This document shows, piece by piece, positions 10,653 to 20,167 of a stretch of DNA of 64,000 nt. Numbering within the stretch: position 1 is the stretch's first letter; the number at the start of each line of letters is the position of its first letter. Origin of the DNA: Lepturacanthus savala (Eukaryota > Chordata > Actinopteri > Scombriformes > Trichiuridae); the NCBI GenBank assembly GCA_030544235.1, contig CM060473.1, positions 29,271,032-29,335,031 on the forward strand. Reading direction: 5' to 3'. Made by a program: the position numbers and the translations under genes. The notes under the pieces were generated by a model. That model did no database searches. It was not told the origin of the DNA and saw nothing but the letters and a program-made list of their open reading frames with translations.

Positions 10653-12668
10653 TTAAAACTGAACTTGACCTATTAGATGGGTGCAGAGCAGGCTGAGCAT
10701 GTGTTGTATGTCTCTCAGCTGGCTGTGTGGTGGTGTAGGGGTGGGGTTAGAGGTTTGAGTGTTAAGGGGGGTGGTTGCTGTTTTCCTCACCACCTGAGCA
10801 TAGCTCAGTGGGACGGGGTGTGGCTCCTGTTTATGGCGCTGGGGTGGGGCTCCTGAGGGCAGGAGGGGCTCTGGTCGGGTGTGAGGGGGTTCATGCCTGT
10901 CTTGGTGGAGTCTTCGTGGAGGGAGATGAGGAAGGTTAGGTCTCTGTGGTGGTGGTCTGGGTGTCGGTCTTGGGGGGCTGCGGACCAACCTGCTCCTTCT
11001 GCGGGGGGTGGATTGGTCTCGGTTGAGAGCGACGTTCTTCAGTGTCTGGGCGAAGATGCTGACGGTATTTTTAAATAGATGGACATGGTCGTAGAGGCAG
11101 CTGATGTCCAGGGTGGGGTGGTGGCCCAGGTGGACGTTGGGCTTCAGGACGCAGTCTCTGGAGATGCTGCTGTTAATCCTGTGGATGGTGTCTGGGTGGA
11201 AGTCTTTCCTGGGTAGCAGTGTTGATATAATTACTCTACTGTTGGGGAAGGTGTTGGAGGCTTTTTCTATCCTTCCTCTGAGTGACTCCGATACTCTCTC
11301 CTGCTGCGTTCTCAGCTCGTTGGTGCCAGTGTGGATGATGATGTGGCTTGGAGAACCCAGACGCTCCTCTGATAGCAGCTCCATGGCATGTTGGCTGTTT
11401 GGACACCAGAGTTTGGCCACTTTGTGGTTGGGGAACAGTTTCTTTTCATTTAAGAACTTTCCATTGGAGTCGATGAGGATGACTATGCCTGGTTGCTGTG
11501 CCAGTCTGGATGGACGAGGGGTGGAGTCAATCAGCGGGCTGGGGAGGGGTGTGGCTGTGGTGTTGGTTTGGTGACTGGAGGGGAGCTGCTGGGTTGGTGG
11601 AGCCTCTCGGTTCTGGTGGATCTGGGTTGGTGGAGCCTCTCGGTTCTGGTGGATCTGGGTTGGTGGAGCCTCTCGGTTCTGGTGGATCTGGGTTGGTGGA
11701 GCCTCTCCGTTCTGGTGGATCTGTGTGATGCTCTCAGGATCCTGGTTGTGGTCTGGGTGTGAATCCAGAGTCTGTCTTGTCAGGCCTGGGCCGACTCTGT
11801 CTCTCTCCTGGAGCTTCTGTGACAGAGAGGCCAGCTCTCTCCTGGTGCTCTCTCTCTCCTCTCTCAGCTCATTCATCTCCTCTTTCAGCTCTTTCAGTGT
11901 TACCATGTAACTCTCCTTGTGCTGCTGCAGCTCTCTGGTCTCGGTCTTCAGGGTGTTCAGCTCCGTCTTGTCCTTCTCTTTGTCCTGCCTCAGTCTGCTC
12001 AGCTCTGTGTTGAGGCTCCAGGTCACCTCCTGGCTCGGCTGATGACTGATCAGTTCTCTTAGCTGTACCAGTTCTCTCTCCAGCTCACTGAACTTCATCT
12101 TCATGCCGGTGATGATGTGGGTTAGCTGGGGGTCCTGGGCTTGTTCAGAGCTGGGGGGCTCACTCTTCTCAGAGGGCTTTTCAGCAGGAGGACAGGTGGG
12201 GGTTGAGGTGGTGATTGTGTCTGGCAGGGTGTGGGGGTCATCAGGTGGGGACCCCTTCTCCAGTTGGGCTCTTCCTTTTATGAGGGGAAAGTCCAGCTCA
12301 AACTGCCTGAGGTTCCCCTGCACCATGACAGTCCCGTACTTGTAGATGTTGACTGATGTCATGGAGGAGTCTGGTTCTTCTGCCTCTTTGATTTTCAATT
12401 TCCAGCCATTACAGATGCCCTCTTTCTTCACATTGGGGTAGTGGGTCTTTATGGCAGAGTGCCATGCTAGTGGCTGCTCTGTGAAGAAGATCAGGTTGCT
12501 GGCATCTCCGTTTTTGTAGGAGTCAGTGAAGAGTGTCTCTGCTCTTTCCTTCAACACTTTCTGTTTGTATGCCTTTCTAGTATTTTCATTTTTTAGATCT
12601 TGTGTGTACAAGAAAGGAACAGCTGTATGTGCTGTGTCTGAGGTTCCAGGGCTCTGCTGAGGCTGCAT
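10653..12668 (-). CDS. LINE ORF1 protein: coiled coil plus SGNH/GDSL-like esterase domain
   Basis: An intact 671-residue frame, the only long convincing protein in the window. Residues 57-135 form a conserved-looking N-terminal domain (NIYKYGTVMVQGN at 107-119). Residues 186-290 are heptad-like and rich in L, E, K and R, consistent with a coiled coil for self-assembly. Residues 315-358 are four copies of an 11-residue TQIHQNREAPP repeat. Residues 394-545 carry SGNH-hydrolase signatures: IDSNG with candidate nucleophile S401, HTGTNEL with N450, and YDHVH with D527 and H530. The tail from 553 is rich in Pro, Arg and His and could bind nucleic acid. ORF1 proteins of this class are thought to bind element RNA; the esterase role is unsettled. 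The ATG at 12668 has A at -3 and precedes all domains. Confidence 0.85.
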   Translation of the reverse strand: MQPQQSPGTSDTAHTAVPFLYTQDLKNENTRKAYKQKVLKERAETLFTDSYKNGDASNLIFFTEQPLAWHSAIKTHYPNVKKEGICNGWKLKIKEAEEPDSSMTSVNIYKYGTVMVQGNLRQFELDFPLIKGRAQLEKGSPPDDPHTLPDTITTSTPTCPPAEKPSEKSEPPSSEQAQDPQLTHIITGMKMKFSELERELVQLRELISHQPSQEVTWSLNTELSRLRQDKEKDKTELNTLKTETRELQQHKESYMVTLKELKEEMNELREERESTRRELASLSQKLQERDRVGPGLTRQTLDSHPDHNQDPESITQIHQNGEAPPTQIHQNREAPPTQIHQNREAPPTQIHQNREAPPTQQLPSSHQTNTTATPLPSPLIDSTPRPSRLAQQPGIVILIDSNGKFLNEKKLFPNHKVAKLWCPNSQHAMELLSEERLGSPSHIIIHTGTNELRTQQERVSESLRGRIEKASNTFPNSRVIISTLLPRKDFHPDTIHRINSSISRDCVLKPNVHLGHHPTLDISCLYDHVHLFKNTVSIFAQTLKNVALNRDQSTPRRRSRLVRSPPRPTPRPPPQRPNLPHLPPRRLHQDRHEPPHTRPEPLLPSGAPPQRHKQEPHPVPLSYAQVVRKTATTPLNTQTSNPTPTPPHSQLRDIQHMLSLLCTHLIGQVQF
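11592..11723. repeat. 33-bp coding repeat inside LINE ORF1, 4 copies
   Basis: Four head-to-tail 33-bp units encode the TQIHQNREAPP segment between the coiled coil and the esterase domain. The first differs by one residue (NGEA instead of NREA), and the fourth has one further base change. The copies stay in frame, so ORF1 length may vary between element copies without loss of the frame. Confidence 0.9.
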
Positions 12669-12800
12669 GGTTGTTGTTGTTGTTCAACTCCTTAGTAACC
12701 GTTGCTAAGGTTTCCAATCTTGTTGGTTAGCTGTTAGCTGTTAGCTTTACCTGAAATTAGCTTTAACTGAAATTAGCTTTAACTGAAATTAGCTTGTAGT
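12669..12800. other. LINE 5' leader and short ATTAGCTTTAACTGAA repeats
   Basis: Just upstream of ORF1 lies a (TTG)n stretch, then an imperfect palindrome at 12691-12709 (CTTAGTAAC / GTTGCTAAG, one mismatch). Beyond it, at 12744-12796, about three copies of an 18-bp GAAATTAGCTTTAACT unit occur. Whether the latter belong to the element or its flank is unclear. Confidence 0.5.
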
Positions 12801-13097
12801 TAATTATTCTGTTGTTAAAAGTCTTTGTGCATGTTGAATTGTCTCTGATGTCCTCACTCACTTCACTCTTTGGCTGTTCTTCTTCTTCTTGTTTGTTGTC
12901 AGTTGTGTGTTTGTTTGTGACAAACTGACAAACTCTCAGTTTGTCAGTTGGTTGGACTTTCCTGCTGGAATCCTCAGTTCAGATGGATTTCTCAGTCTTC
13001 TTTTGGTGTTTTCCTTTCTGATCTTCTTCTTCCTGGGAGGTAATTGCTCCAAAGGTGTAAAATTTAAAAGTTCATCTCACTTTAAAACAAAAAAAAA
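12801..13097. other. T-rich non-coding spacer
   Basis: No gene recognised. A + strand open frame beginning at 12889 exists only because it runs into the TCTC array. Confidence 0.4.
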
Positions 13098-13119
13098 GAG
13101 AGATTATCTTCAGGAGTTC

Positions 13120-13142
13120 CTGCTGCTGCTGCTCTCTCTGTC

Positions 13143-13185
<43 letters not shown>

Positions 13186-13218
13186 ATCTCTGTCTCTGTC
13201 TCTCTCTCTATCTCTGTC

Positions 13219-13279
<61 letters not shown>

Positions 13280-13318
13280 GTCTCTGTCTCTGTCTCTGTC
13301 TCTCTCTCTATCTCTGTC

Positions 13319-13353
<35 letters not shown>

Positions 13354-13360
13354 GTCTCTC

Positions 13361-13400
<40 letters not shown>

Positions 13401-13428
13401 TGTCTCTCTCTCTCTCTGTCTCTCTCTC

Positions 13429-13484
<56 letters not shown>

Positions 13485-13488
13485 TCTG

Positions 13489-13521
<33 letters not shown>

Positions 13522-13533
13522 GTCTCTCTCTCT
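13120..13533. repeat. (TCTC)n/(TCTCTG)n pyrimidine array
   Basis: About 410 bp of TCTCTC with TCTCTGTC and occasional TCTCTATC modules. TG interruptions are frequent on the left and sparser on the right. It is almost pure pyrimidine on the + strand. Confidence 0.95.
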
Positions 13534-14191
13534 TTAAGCCCCTCCCCCCTCTAATGATCCAGTATAATTTTATTTTGTTTTATTTCATGAATCAGTCGGG
13601 ACTCGTTAGTCTTTGACTTGAGCTCGTTAGTCGTTTCTTGTCCAATCAGATTCATTCATGTAAATTAGCTCCAAACATCCAATTACTTTATTGGTTGTAA
13701 ATTATCTTCAGTGTGTTCGTTTTATGCAAATTAATGCAGAATAAAACCTGACAAACAGGGACCACCAGGACCAGGACCAACACCAGGACCAGAATCAGGA
13801 CCGGGACCAGGACATGCTGATCAGGGTTCCTGTCAGATCAGGGCCAGCTTGGATTTTATTCTGGAGTTTGTGATGAAAATGTAGAGTCTCTGAGACCAGG
13901 TCCATGGACTGGACCCCAGACCTGGTCCGGGAGGTATTTGGTGGATCTGGAGGACAAAGAGAATCTTCTCCTTGTCCCCCCTCTCTGATGTGGTCTGGGA
14001 TGTGGTCTGGGATCTGGCCTCCCTACCCCCCCAGCTGTAGGCAGCATTATAACAGCTGATGTGGGACCAGCTCTTGCCCTTAGCCAGGTGGTCCAGATAG
14101 TCCAGGTGGTCCAGATAGTCCAGGTGGTCCAGGTATTTAATGATGTGACCAGAGAACTGACCTTTGGCTCCTGGACCAGGTCTCATATCTT
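13534..14191. other. Non-coding stretch with small GGACCA and GGTCCAGATAGTCCA repeats
   Basis: Contains a run of AGGACCA-like motifs at 13755-13815 and two to three copies of an 18-bp GTGGTCCAGATAGTCCAG unit at 14088-14136. Minus-strand frames here show no domain. No gene recognised. Confidence 0.5.
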
Positions 14192-14192
14192 G

Positions 14193-14317
<125 letters not shown>

Positions 14318-14518
14318 AAACATCAGCTTCATCAGAGTCTGAGATTCAAATATTTAGTTTTTCTAGTCATTGAAGGTTAACGTTAGTAAAATAAAGTGCT
14401 GCTCTGAGCAGGAATCACTGCAGTTATATATTTGTCTATATTCTATATTATATCTATAATAATTATAAAATATCACAACATGTTACAGCCACTTCATTCC
14501 AAGCATAGAAAAACCTCC

Positions 14519-14692
14519 AGTTATTATTTATTTTATTGTTTATTCTATTTATCTTATTATTTATTTTATTTATCTTATTATTTATTTTATTTATCTTATT
14601 ATTTATTTTATTTATCTTATTATTTATTTTATTTATCTTATTATTTATTTTATTTATCTTATTATTTATTTTATTTATCTTATTATTTATCT
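14519..14692. repeat. 21-bp TTATTTATTTTATTTATCTTA minisatellite
   Basis: About seven to eight uniform units, almost purely A/T with one C per unit. The units are nearly identical, which suggests a recent expansion. The flank at 14315-14518 has no gene seen. Confidence 0.95.
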
Positions 14693-14792
14693 ACAACTGG
14701 AGCCTGAACCTTCTTTAATAATCAGGTTTTCCTGAGAGTTTTAATTCTCTTCTTTTTCTTTCATCTTTTCTTTTCTTCTTTTTCCTGCTGTG

Positions 14793-14793
<1 letters not shown>

Positions 14794-14864
<71 letters not shown>
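14794..14864. repeat. (CA)n microsatellite
   Basis: About 35 CA units. Confidence 0.95.
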
Positions 14865-14866
<2 letters not shown>

Positions 14867-15044
14867 CTTTGACCTACATGCTGGTTCCATATTTCTGGAT
14901 TTCCACATTAAAATAATTCACATTTTCTGCAGCTACAGACTCATGAATCACTTTAACGTCTTCATGTTTCATAGAATTTCAGGTTGGTTTAAAAAGTGAA
15001 GGAAGATTCTTTTTCCTTCAGCTGCAGCTTTTAAAAGCTTTTAA

Positions 15045-15086
15045 TATGTTTGTTGTTTGTTTGTTGTTTGTTTGTTTGTTGTTTGT
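15045..15086. repeat. (TTTG)n/(TTG)n tract
   Basis: Short imperfect GTTTGTTT repeat. The surrounding 14865-15204 shows no gene. Confidence 0.8.
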
Positions 15087-15204
15087 TTTCTCAGACAAAC
15101 GCTGCAGCTTCTCTATGTCTGGGACACTAAAATAAAACGTCTTTCTCTTCATATCTGCTGAATCGCTGCTGATATCAACCTGATGAACAACAGAATAATA
15201 GTGG

Positions 15205-15216
15205 AGCAGCAGCAGT

Positions 15217-15248
<32 letters not shown>

Positions 15249-15279
15249 TAACAGCAGCAGCAGCAGCAGCAGCAGCAGT

Positions 15280-15331
<52 letters not shown>

Positions 15332-15489
15332 GTAACAGCAGCAGTAACAGCAGCAGCAGTAGCAGCAGCAGTAACAGCAGCAGCAGCAGCAGCAGCAGTA
15401 ACAGCAGCAGCAGCAGTAACAGCAGCAGCAGCAGCAGCAGCAGTAACAGCAGCAGTAACAGCAGCAGCAGTAACAGCAGCAGCAGCAGT

Positions 15490-15541
<52 letters not shown>

Positions 15542-15714
15542 GTAACAGTAGCAGCAGCAGTAACATCAGCAGCAACAGTAGCAGCAGCAGCAGCAGCAGT
15601 AACAGCAGCAGCAGCAGTAATAGCAGCAGCAGCAGCAGCAAAAACAGCAGCAGCAGCAGTAACAGCAGCAGTAACAGCAGCAGCAGTAGCAGCAGTAACA
15701 GCAGCAGCAGCAGT

Positions 15715-15754
<40 letters not shown>

Positions 15755-15897
15755 GTAACAGTAGCAGTAACATCAGCAGCAACAGTAGCAGCAGCAGTAG
15801 CAGTCGCAGTAACATCAGCAGCAGCAGCAGCAGCAGTAACAGCAGCAGCAGCAGTAACAGCAGCAGCAGCAGCAGCAAAAACAGCAGCAGCAGCAGT

Positions 15898-15934
<37 letters not shown>

Positions 15935-16101
15935 ACAGTAGCAGCAGCAGTAACATCAGCAGCAACAGTAGCAGCAGCAGTAGCAGTCGCAGTAACATCA
16001 GCAGCAGCAGCAGCAGTAACAGCAGCAGCAGCAGCAGTAACAGCAGCAGCAGCAGCAGTAACAGCAGCAGCAGTAAGAGCAGCAGTAACAGCAGCAGTAA
16101 C

Positions 16102-16135
<34 letters not shown>

Positions 16136-16461
16136 GTAGCAGTAACATCAGCAGCAGCAGCAGCAGCAGTAACAGCAGCAGTAGCAGCAGCAGCAGCAGT
16201 AGCAGCAGCAGTAACAGCAGAAGTAGCAGCAGCAGTAGCAGCAGCAGCAGCAGTAACAGCAGCAGTAGCAGCAGCAGCAGTAGCAGCAGCAGTAACAGCA
16301 GCAGCAGCAGCAGCAGCAGCAGTAGCAGTAGCAGTAACAGCAGTAGCAGCAGCAGTAACAGCAGCAGCAGCAGCAGCAGTAACAGCAGCAGCAGCAGTAG
16401 CAGTAGCAGCAGCAGCAGCAGTAGCAGCAGCAGTAACAGCAGTAGCAGCAGCAGTAACAGC

Positions 16462-16505
<44 letters not shown>

Positions 16506-16598
16506 CAGCAGCAGCAGTAACAGCAGCAGCAGTAGCAGCAGCAGTAGCAGCAGCAGCAGTAACAGTAGCAGCAGCAGCAGTAGCAGCAGCAGCAGCAG

Positions 16599-16643
<45 letters not shown>

Positions 16644-16661
16644 CAGCAGCAGCAGCAGCAG

Positions 16662-16694
<33 letters not shown>

Positions 16695-16766
16695 TAACAG
16701 TAGCAGCAGCAGCAGTAACAGTAGCAGCAGCAGCAGCAGCAGCAGTAACAGCAGCAGCAGCAGCAG

Positions 16767-16799
<33 letters not shown>

Positions 16800-16838
16800 T
16801 AACAGTAGCAGCAGCAGCAGTAACAGTAGCAGCAGCAG

Positions 16839-16871
<33 letters not shown>

Positions 16872-16940
16872 TAACAGTAGCAGCAGCAGCAGTAACAGTA
16901 GCAGCAGCAGCAGCAGTAACAGTAGCAGCAGCAGCAGTAA
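15205..16940. repeat. 1.7-kb interrupted CAG-type triplet array (AGC/AGT/AAC)
   Basis: A near-perfect three-base register runs for about 1,736 bp, built from AGCAGCAGC runs with AGT, AAC and occasional ATC or AAA codon-sized interruptions. The + strand AGC frame is open (poly-Ser/Asn) but has no ATG; minus-strand frames read poly-Leu. A rare CAGTCGCAGTAACATC variant at 15801 recurs at 15984, an offset of 183 bp (61 triplets). Nothing suggests a gene, but the tract has the hairpin-forming composition of CAG/CTG repeats. Confidence 0.95.
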
Positions 16941-17005
16941 GGGATAGGAACTGACAGGAAGTAGAATAAAGTAGTTTGTGGTGCAGCAGCTGGAATCAGG
17001 TGAGA

Positions 17006-17355
17006 GAAAGAATCAGAAAATCAGAGAATCAATCAGAGAATCAATCAGAATCAATCAGAATCAATCAGAGAATCAATCAGAGAATCAATCAGAGAATCAA
17101 TCAGAATCAATCAGAGAATCAATCAGAGAATCAATCAGAGAATCAATCAGAATCAATCAGAGAATCAATCAGAGAATCAATCAGAGAATCAATCAGAATC
17201 AATCAGAGAATCAATCAGAGAATCAATCAGATAATCAATCAGAATCAATCAGAGAATCAATCAGAGAATCAATCAGAATCAATCAGAGAATCAATCAGAG
17301 AATCAATCAGAATCAATCAGAGAATCAATCAGAATCAATCAGAGAATCAATCATC
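17006..17355. repeat. 12/10-bp AGAGAATCAATC / AGAATCAATC array
   Basis: Two unit lengths alternate, AGAGAATCAATC (12) and AGAATCAATC (10), mostly as two or three long units followed by one short. The long unit equals the short unit plus AG, so the array is a slippage mosaic. Open frames across it are artefacts. Confidence 0.95.
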
Positions 17356-17536
17356 AGTATCTGAGGCTCCTGGTTCATGTCTCATATCAAATTATCGTTT
17401 TATTCTGTAAAACTAATTATTTCTCAGCTCGTTAATGATGAGTCAAGGTCACCGAAAAAAAACCTTCAATTCATCACGGCTCCGTTTACTCTATATGCAG
17501 ATTATAAATAATAAGAGAAGGTAAACAAGCTTATAA

Positions 17537-17538
<2 letters not shown>
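17356..17538. other. Non-coding spacer
   Basis: No gene or known repeat recognised. Confidence 0.4.
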
Positions 17539-17613
<75 letters not shown>

Positions 17614-17620
17614 ACACACT
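17539..17620. repeat. (CA)n microsatellite
   Basis: About 40 CA units with one ACATAC interruption near the right end. Confidence 0.95.
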
Positions 17621-17868
17621 GTCTTAAACCAATTTTCAAGCTACAAATTTGTTTCTGTTCAACAAACAGTCGACGGTTGAAGGAAGTTTTCACCTCCATG
17701 TTTTTCAGTGTCAATAATAAACAGTGATGATCACTGAGGTTTGATGGAGAAAAACAAACAATAAACAACCACAGTAATATTCTTCATTTCAGACCCACAA
17801 CCATTGTTGTAACTACTCTACACACTATTTAATCTATGATTAGAGAAATCATCATAAACATTATAGAA

Positions 17869-17870
<2 letters not shown>

Positions 17871-17942
<72 letters not shown>

Positions 17943-18016
17943 AGCAGGAAACGGATTAGACCACAACCCCTGCTGCTGAATGAGAGAATGAGCAGAGCAG
18001 ATAATGGACTGTTATC

Positions 18017-18106
<90 letters not shown>
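17871..18106. repeat. Inverted (TG)n ... (CA)n pair
   Basis: A TG tract of about 35 units (17872-17942) is followed after about 75 bp by a CA tract of about 44 units (18018-18105). The two are complementary in inverted orientation and could fold into a stem of about 70 bp with a 75-base loop. Confidence 0.9.
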
Positions 18107-18107
<1 letters not shown>

Positions 18108-18634
18108 AGACAGTTTATTATCACCAGACTTAATAAGAAAAACAAAACCAGTGAAACTGAGCGAGATGAAGGGATGAAAACGAGCGAAGGACAGAAAGGA
18201 TGAATTAATTAATTAATTAAATGAGCTTTAATTGAAGCAGGTCTCAGTTTTTCAGAATAAAAGCTTCTTTAATGGAGTTTGTTCAGTTGTTTAAAGCTGC
18301 TCATGATAAGAGAAGAAAGAAGAAACTGGAAACTAAAACTCAGTATTAATTAATGAATTCATTTACTGGATCAACAGGAAGAATCACAGCTTTCAGGATA
18401 AATGTCATCGATTCATTAAACTCATGAAGCTGCTGTTGTTTTCTAATCAGATATATTTAATATAATAATTAGTATTAATAATTAGTAATAACTTGTATTA
18501 TAATTATTATAATTGTTGTAAAAATGTTCATATTTTCTCAGTGTTATAAAACCACAGAAAAACACAGATTACATTATATTAGACTTTTACCATCACTCAG
18601 AGTCCACAACCAGGTCCACCAGGGTTTATCAGGG
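18107..18634. other. AT-rich non-coding spacer
   Basis: Contains an (AATT)n-like run at 18203-18222. No gene recognised. Confidence 0.5.
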
Positions 18635-19208
18635 TCAGGTCCAGGTGTGATTGGGTCCAGGTGTGATTGGGTCCAGGTGTGAACGGGTCCAGGTGTGAAC
18701 GGGTCCAGATGTGAACAGGTCCAGGTGTGAACAGGTCCAGGTGTGAACAGGTCCAGGTGTGAACGAGTCCAGGTGTGAACAGGTCCAGGTGTGAACCGGT
18801 CCAGGTGTTATTGAGTCTAGGTGTGAACGGGTCCAGATGTGAACAGGTCCAGGTGTGAACGGGTCCAGATGTGAACGGGTCCAGGTGTTATTGAGTCTGG
18901 GTGTGAACGGGTCCAGATGTGAACAGGTCCAGGTGTGAACGGGTCCAGATGTGAACAGGTCCAGGTGTGAAGGGGTCCAGGTGTGAACGGGTCCAGGTGT
19001 TATTGAGTCTAGGTGTGAACGGGTCCAGATGTGAACAGGTCCAGGTGTGAACAGGTCCAGGTGTGAACGAGTCCAGGTGTGAACAGGTCCAGGTGTGAAC
19101 GGGTCCAGATGTGAACAGGTCCAGGTGTGAACGGGTCCAGGTGTTATTGAGTCTAGGTGTGAACGGGTCCAGATGTGAACAGGTCCAGGTGTGAACGGGT
19201 GCAGGTGA
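18635..19208. repeat. 16-bp GGTCCAGGTGTGAACG minisatellite with phased variants
   Basis: About 35 copies in strict 16-bp register. The rare variant GTGTTATTGAGTCT occurs at 18805, 18885, 18997 and 19141; all spacings (80, 112, 144) are multiples of 16. The variant recurs with similar neighbours, so multi-unit blocks were copied. Confidence 0.95.
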
Positions 19209-19932
19209 AGGTTCAGGATCAGCAGCTGATGCTCGTCTGAAACACCGATAAATTATCATTTAGAACCAGATGTAAAATGTTTAAATGATGAAACTCAGTT
19301 TTATTCAGTTGTTTTCATTCTCCAAACCTGCAACTTCTCAGTATATAAATTTAGAGACAAACAGCTGTAAAATATACCAATAAATCCTGAAAGCCTATAT
19401 TTGAGGTGATATTAGTGTGTTCTCCATAGAGTTCTGTGTATTTTTGTGTATTTGTGTTTCTTTAATGACCTTTATAGTGACTGAATGTGTGTTTCTGTCA
19501 TTTTTAAGGTCATCATCTTCCTGTTAATCCTTATCTTTTCTCATGATTAATTAGTGTCTGGCTTCAGTTTTTATGCGCAGCAAAAACATGTGGTGATTTA
19601 TCTGTTTATTTAATTTGTGTTAAATTGGTGTATTCAGGTAATTTTCTCTGACAATAATAATGCTAAACATTGGCCACATTTGTGTTACATAACAGCTAGT
19701 TAGCTAAGAGTGAGCTAGCTAACAACCAGCTAGCTGTTATTGATGAAAGCACAGTAAGGTGAAAATGTATTTTACTGTTTAAAATAACAGTGATGATGAT
19801 ATTTGCTGCTGTTGTTGCAGCATCAAAGGTAAGAGGAGAAAAGTCGTAGTCACTAACTATATATTATATATTATACACTAACTTTATGCTATTTTCTGTG
19901 TGTATCAGTATGTGTGTTTGTATCAGTTTGTA

Positions 19933-19979
<47 letters not shown>

Positions 19980-20166
19980 TTTGTTTCTACTGCTGGTTGA
20001 CTGGACTTTGACCAGATGATGAATTAAAGTTCACAAAATTTCTGTGAGAATTTTGAAATCTAACTAACCCTAACCCTCCATTCATCATGTGGAGATAAAG
20101 GTTACAGTGTCTTTGTGATGTCACAAAGGGCAGACACATAGATTTACTCTTTATTTACTGAGCAGT
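19209..20166. other. Non-coding stretch with a small TG tract and an AGCTAGCTAAC hairpin
   Basis: The only structured parts are a (TG)n tract at 19937-19977 and a nested inverted repeat at 19690-19740 (AACAGCTAG ... CTAGCTGTT enclosing GTTAGCT ... AGCTAAC). A TAACCCTAACCC telomere-like dodecamer lies near 20065. No gene recognised. Confidence 0.5.
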
Positions 20167-20167
20167 T

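Larger units (their letters stand above)
8308..12720 (-). mobile_element. L2/CR1-like non-LTR retrotransposon, 3'-truncated
   Basis: The element reads right to left: a short 5' leader, ORF1 (12668-10653), a 33-bp gap, then a broken ORF2 with an AP-type endonuclease and reverse transcriptase. The coiled-coil plus esterase ORF1 and the APE-RT ORF2 fit the L2/CR1/Rex1 group of fish LINEs; the exact clade is inferred. LINE insertions are usually truncated at the 5' end. Here the 5' part is complete through ORF1 and the 3' part (thumb region, UTR and tail) is missing, replaced by the TG array. The 5' boundary near 12720 is approximate. Confidence 0.9.

Noticed and set aside
11104..12345. Several + strand open frames opposite the LINE ORF1
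   Set aside because: They are shadows of the minus-strand ORF1, which has recognisable domains and an intact frame.
15018..16148. 376-codon poly-leucine frame on the minus strand
   Set aside because: It is only the complement of the CAG-type triplet array. There is no domain beyond the homopolymer and no upstream gene structure.
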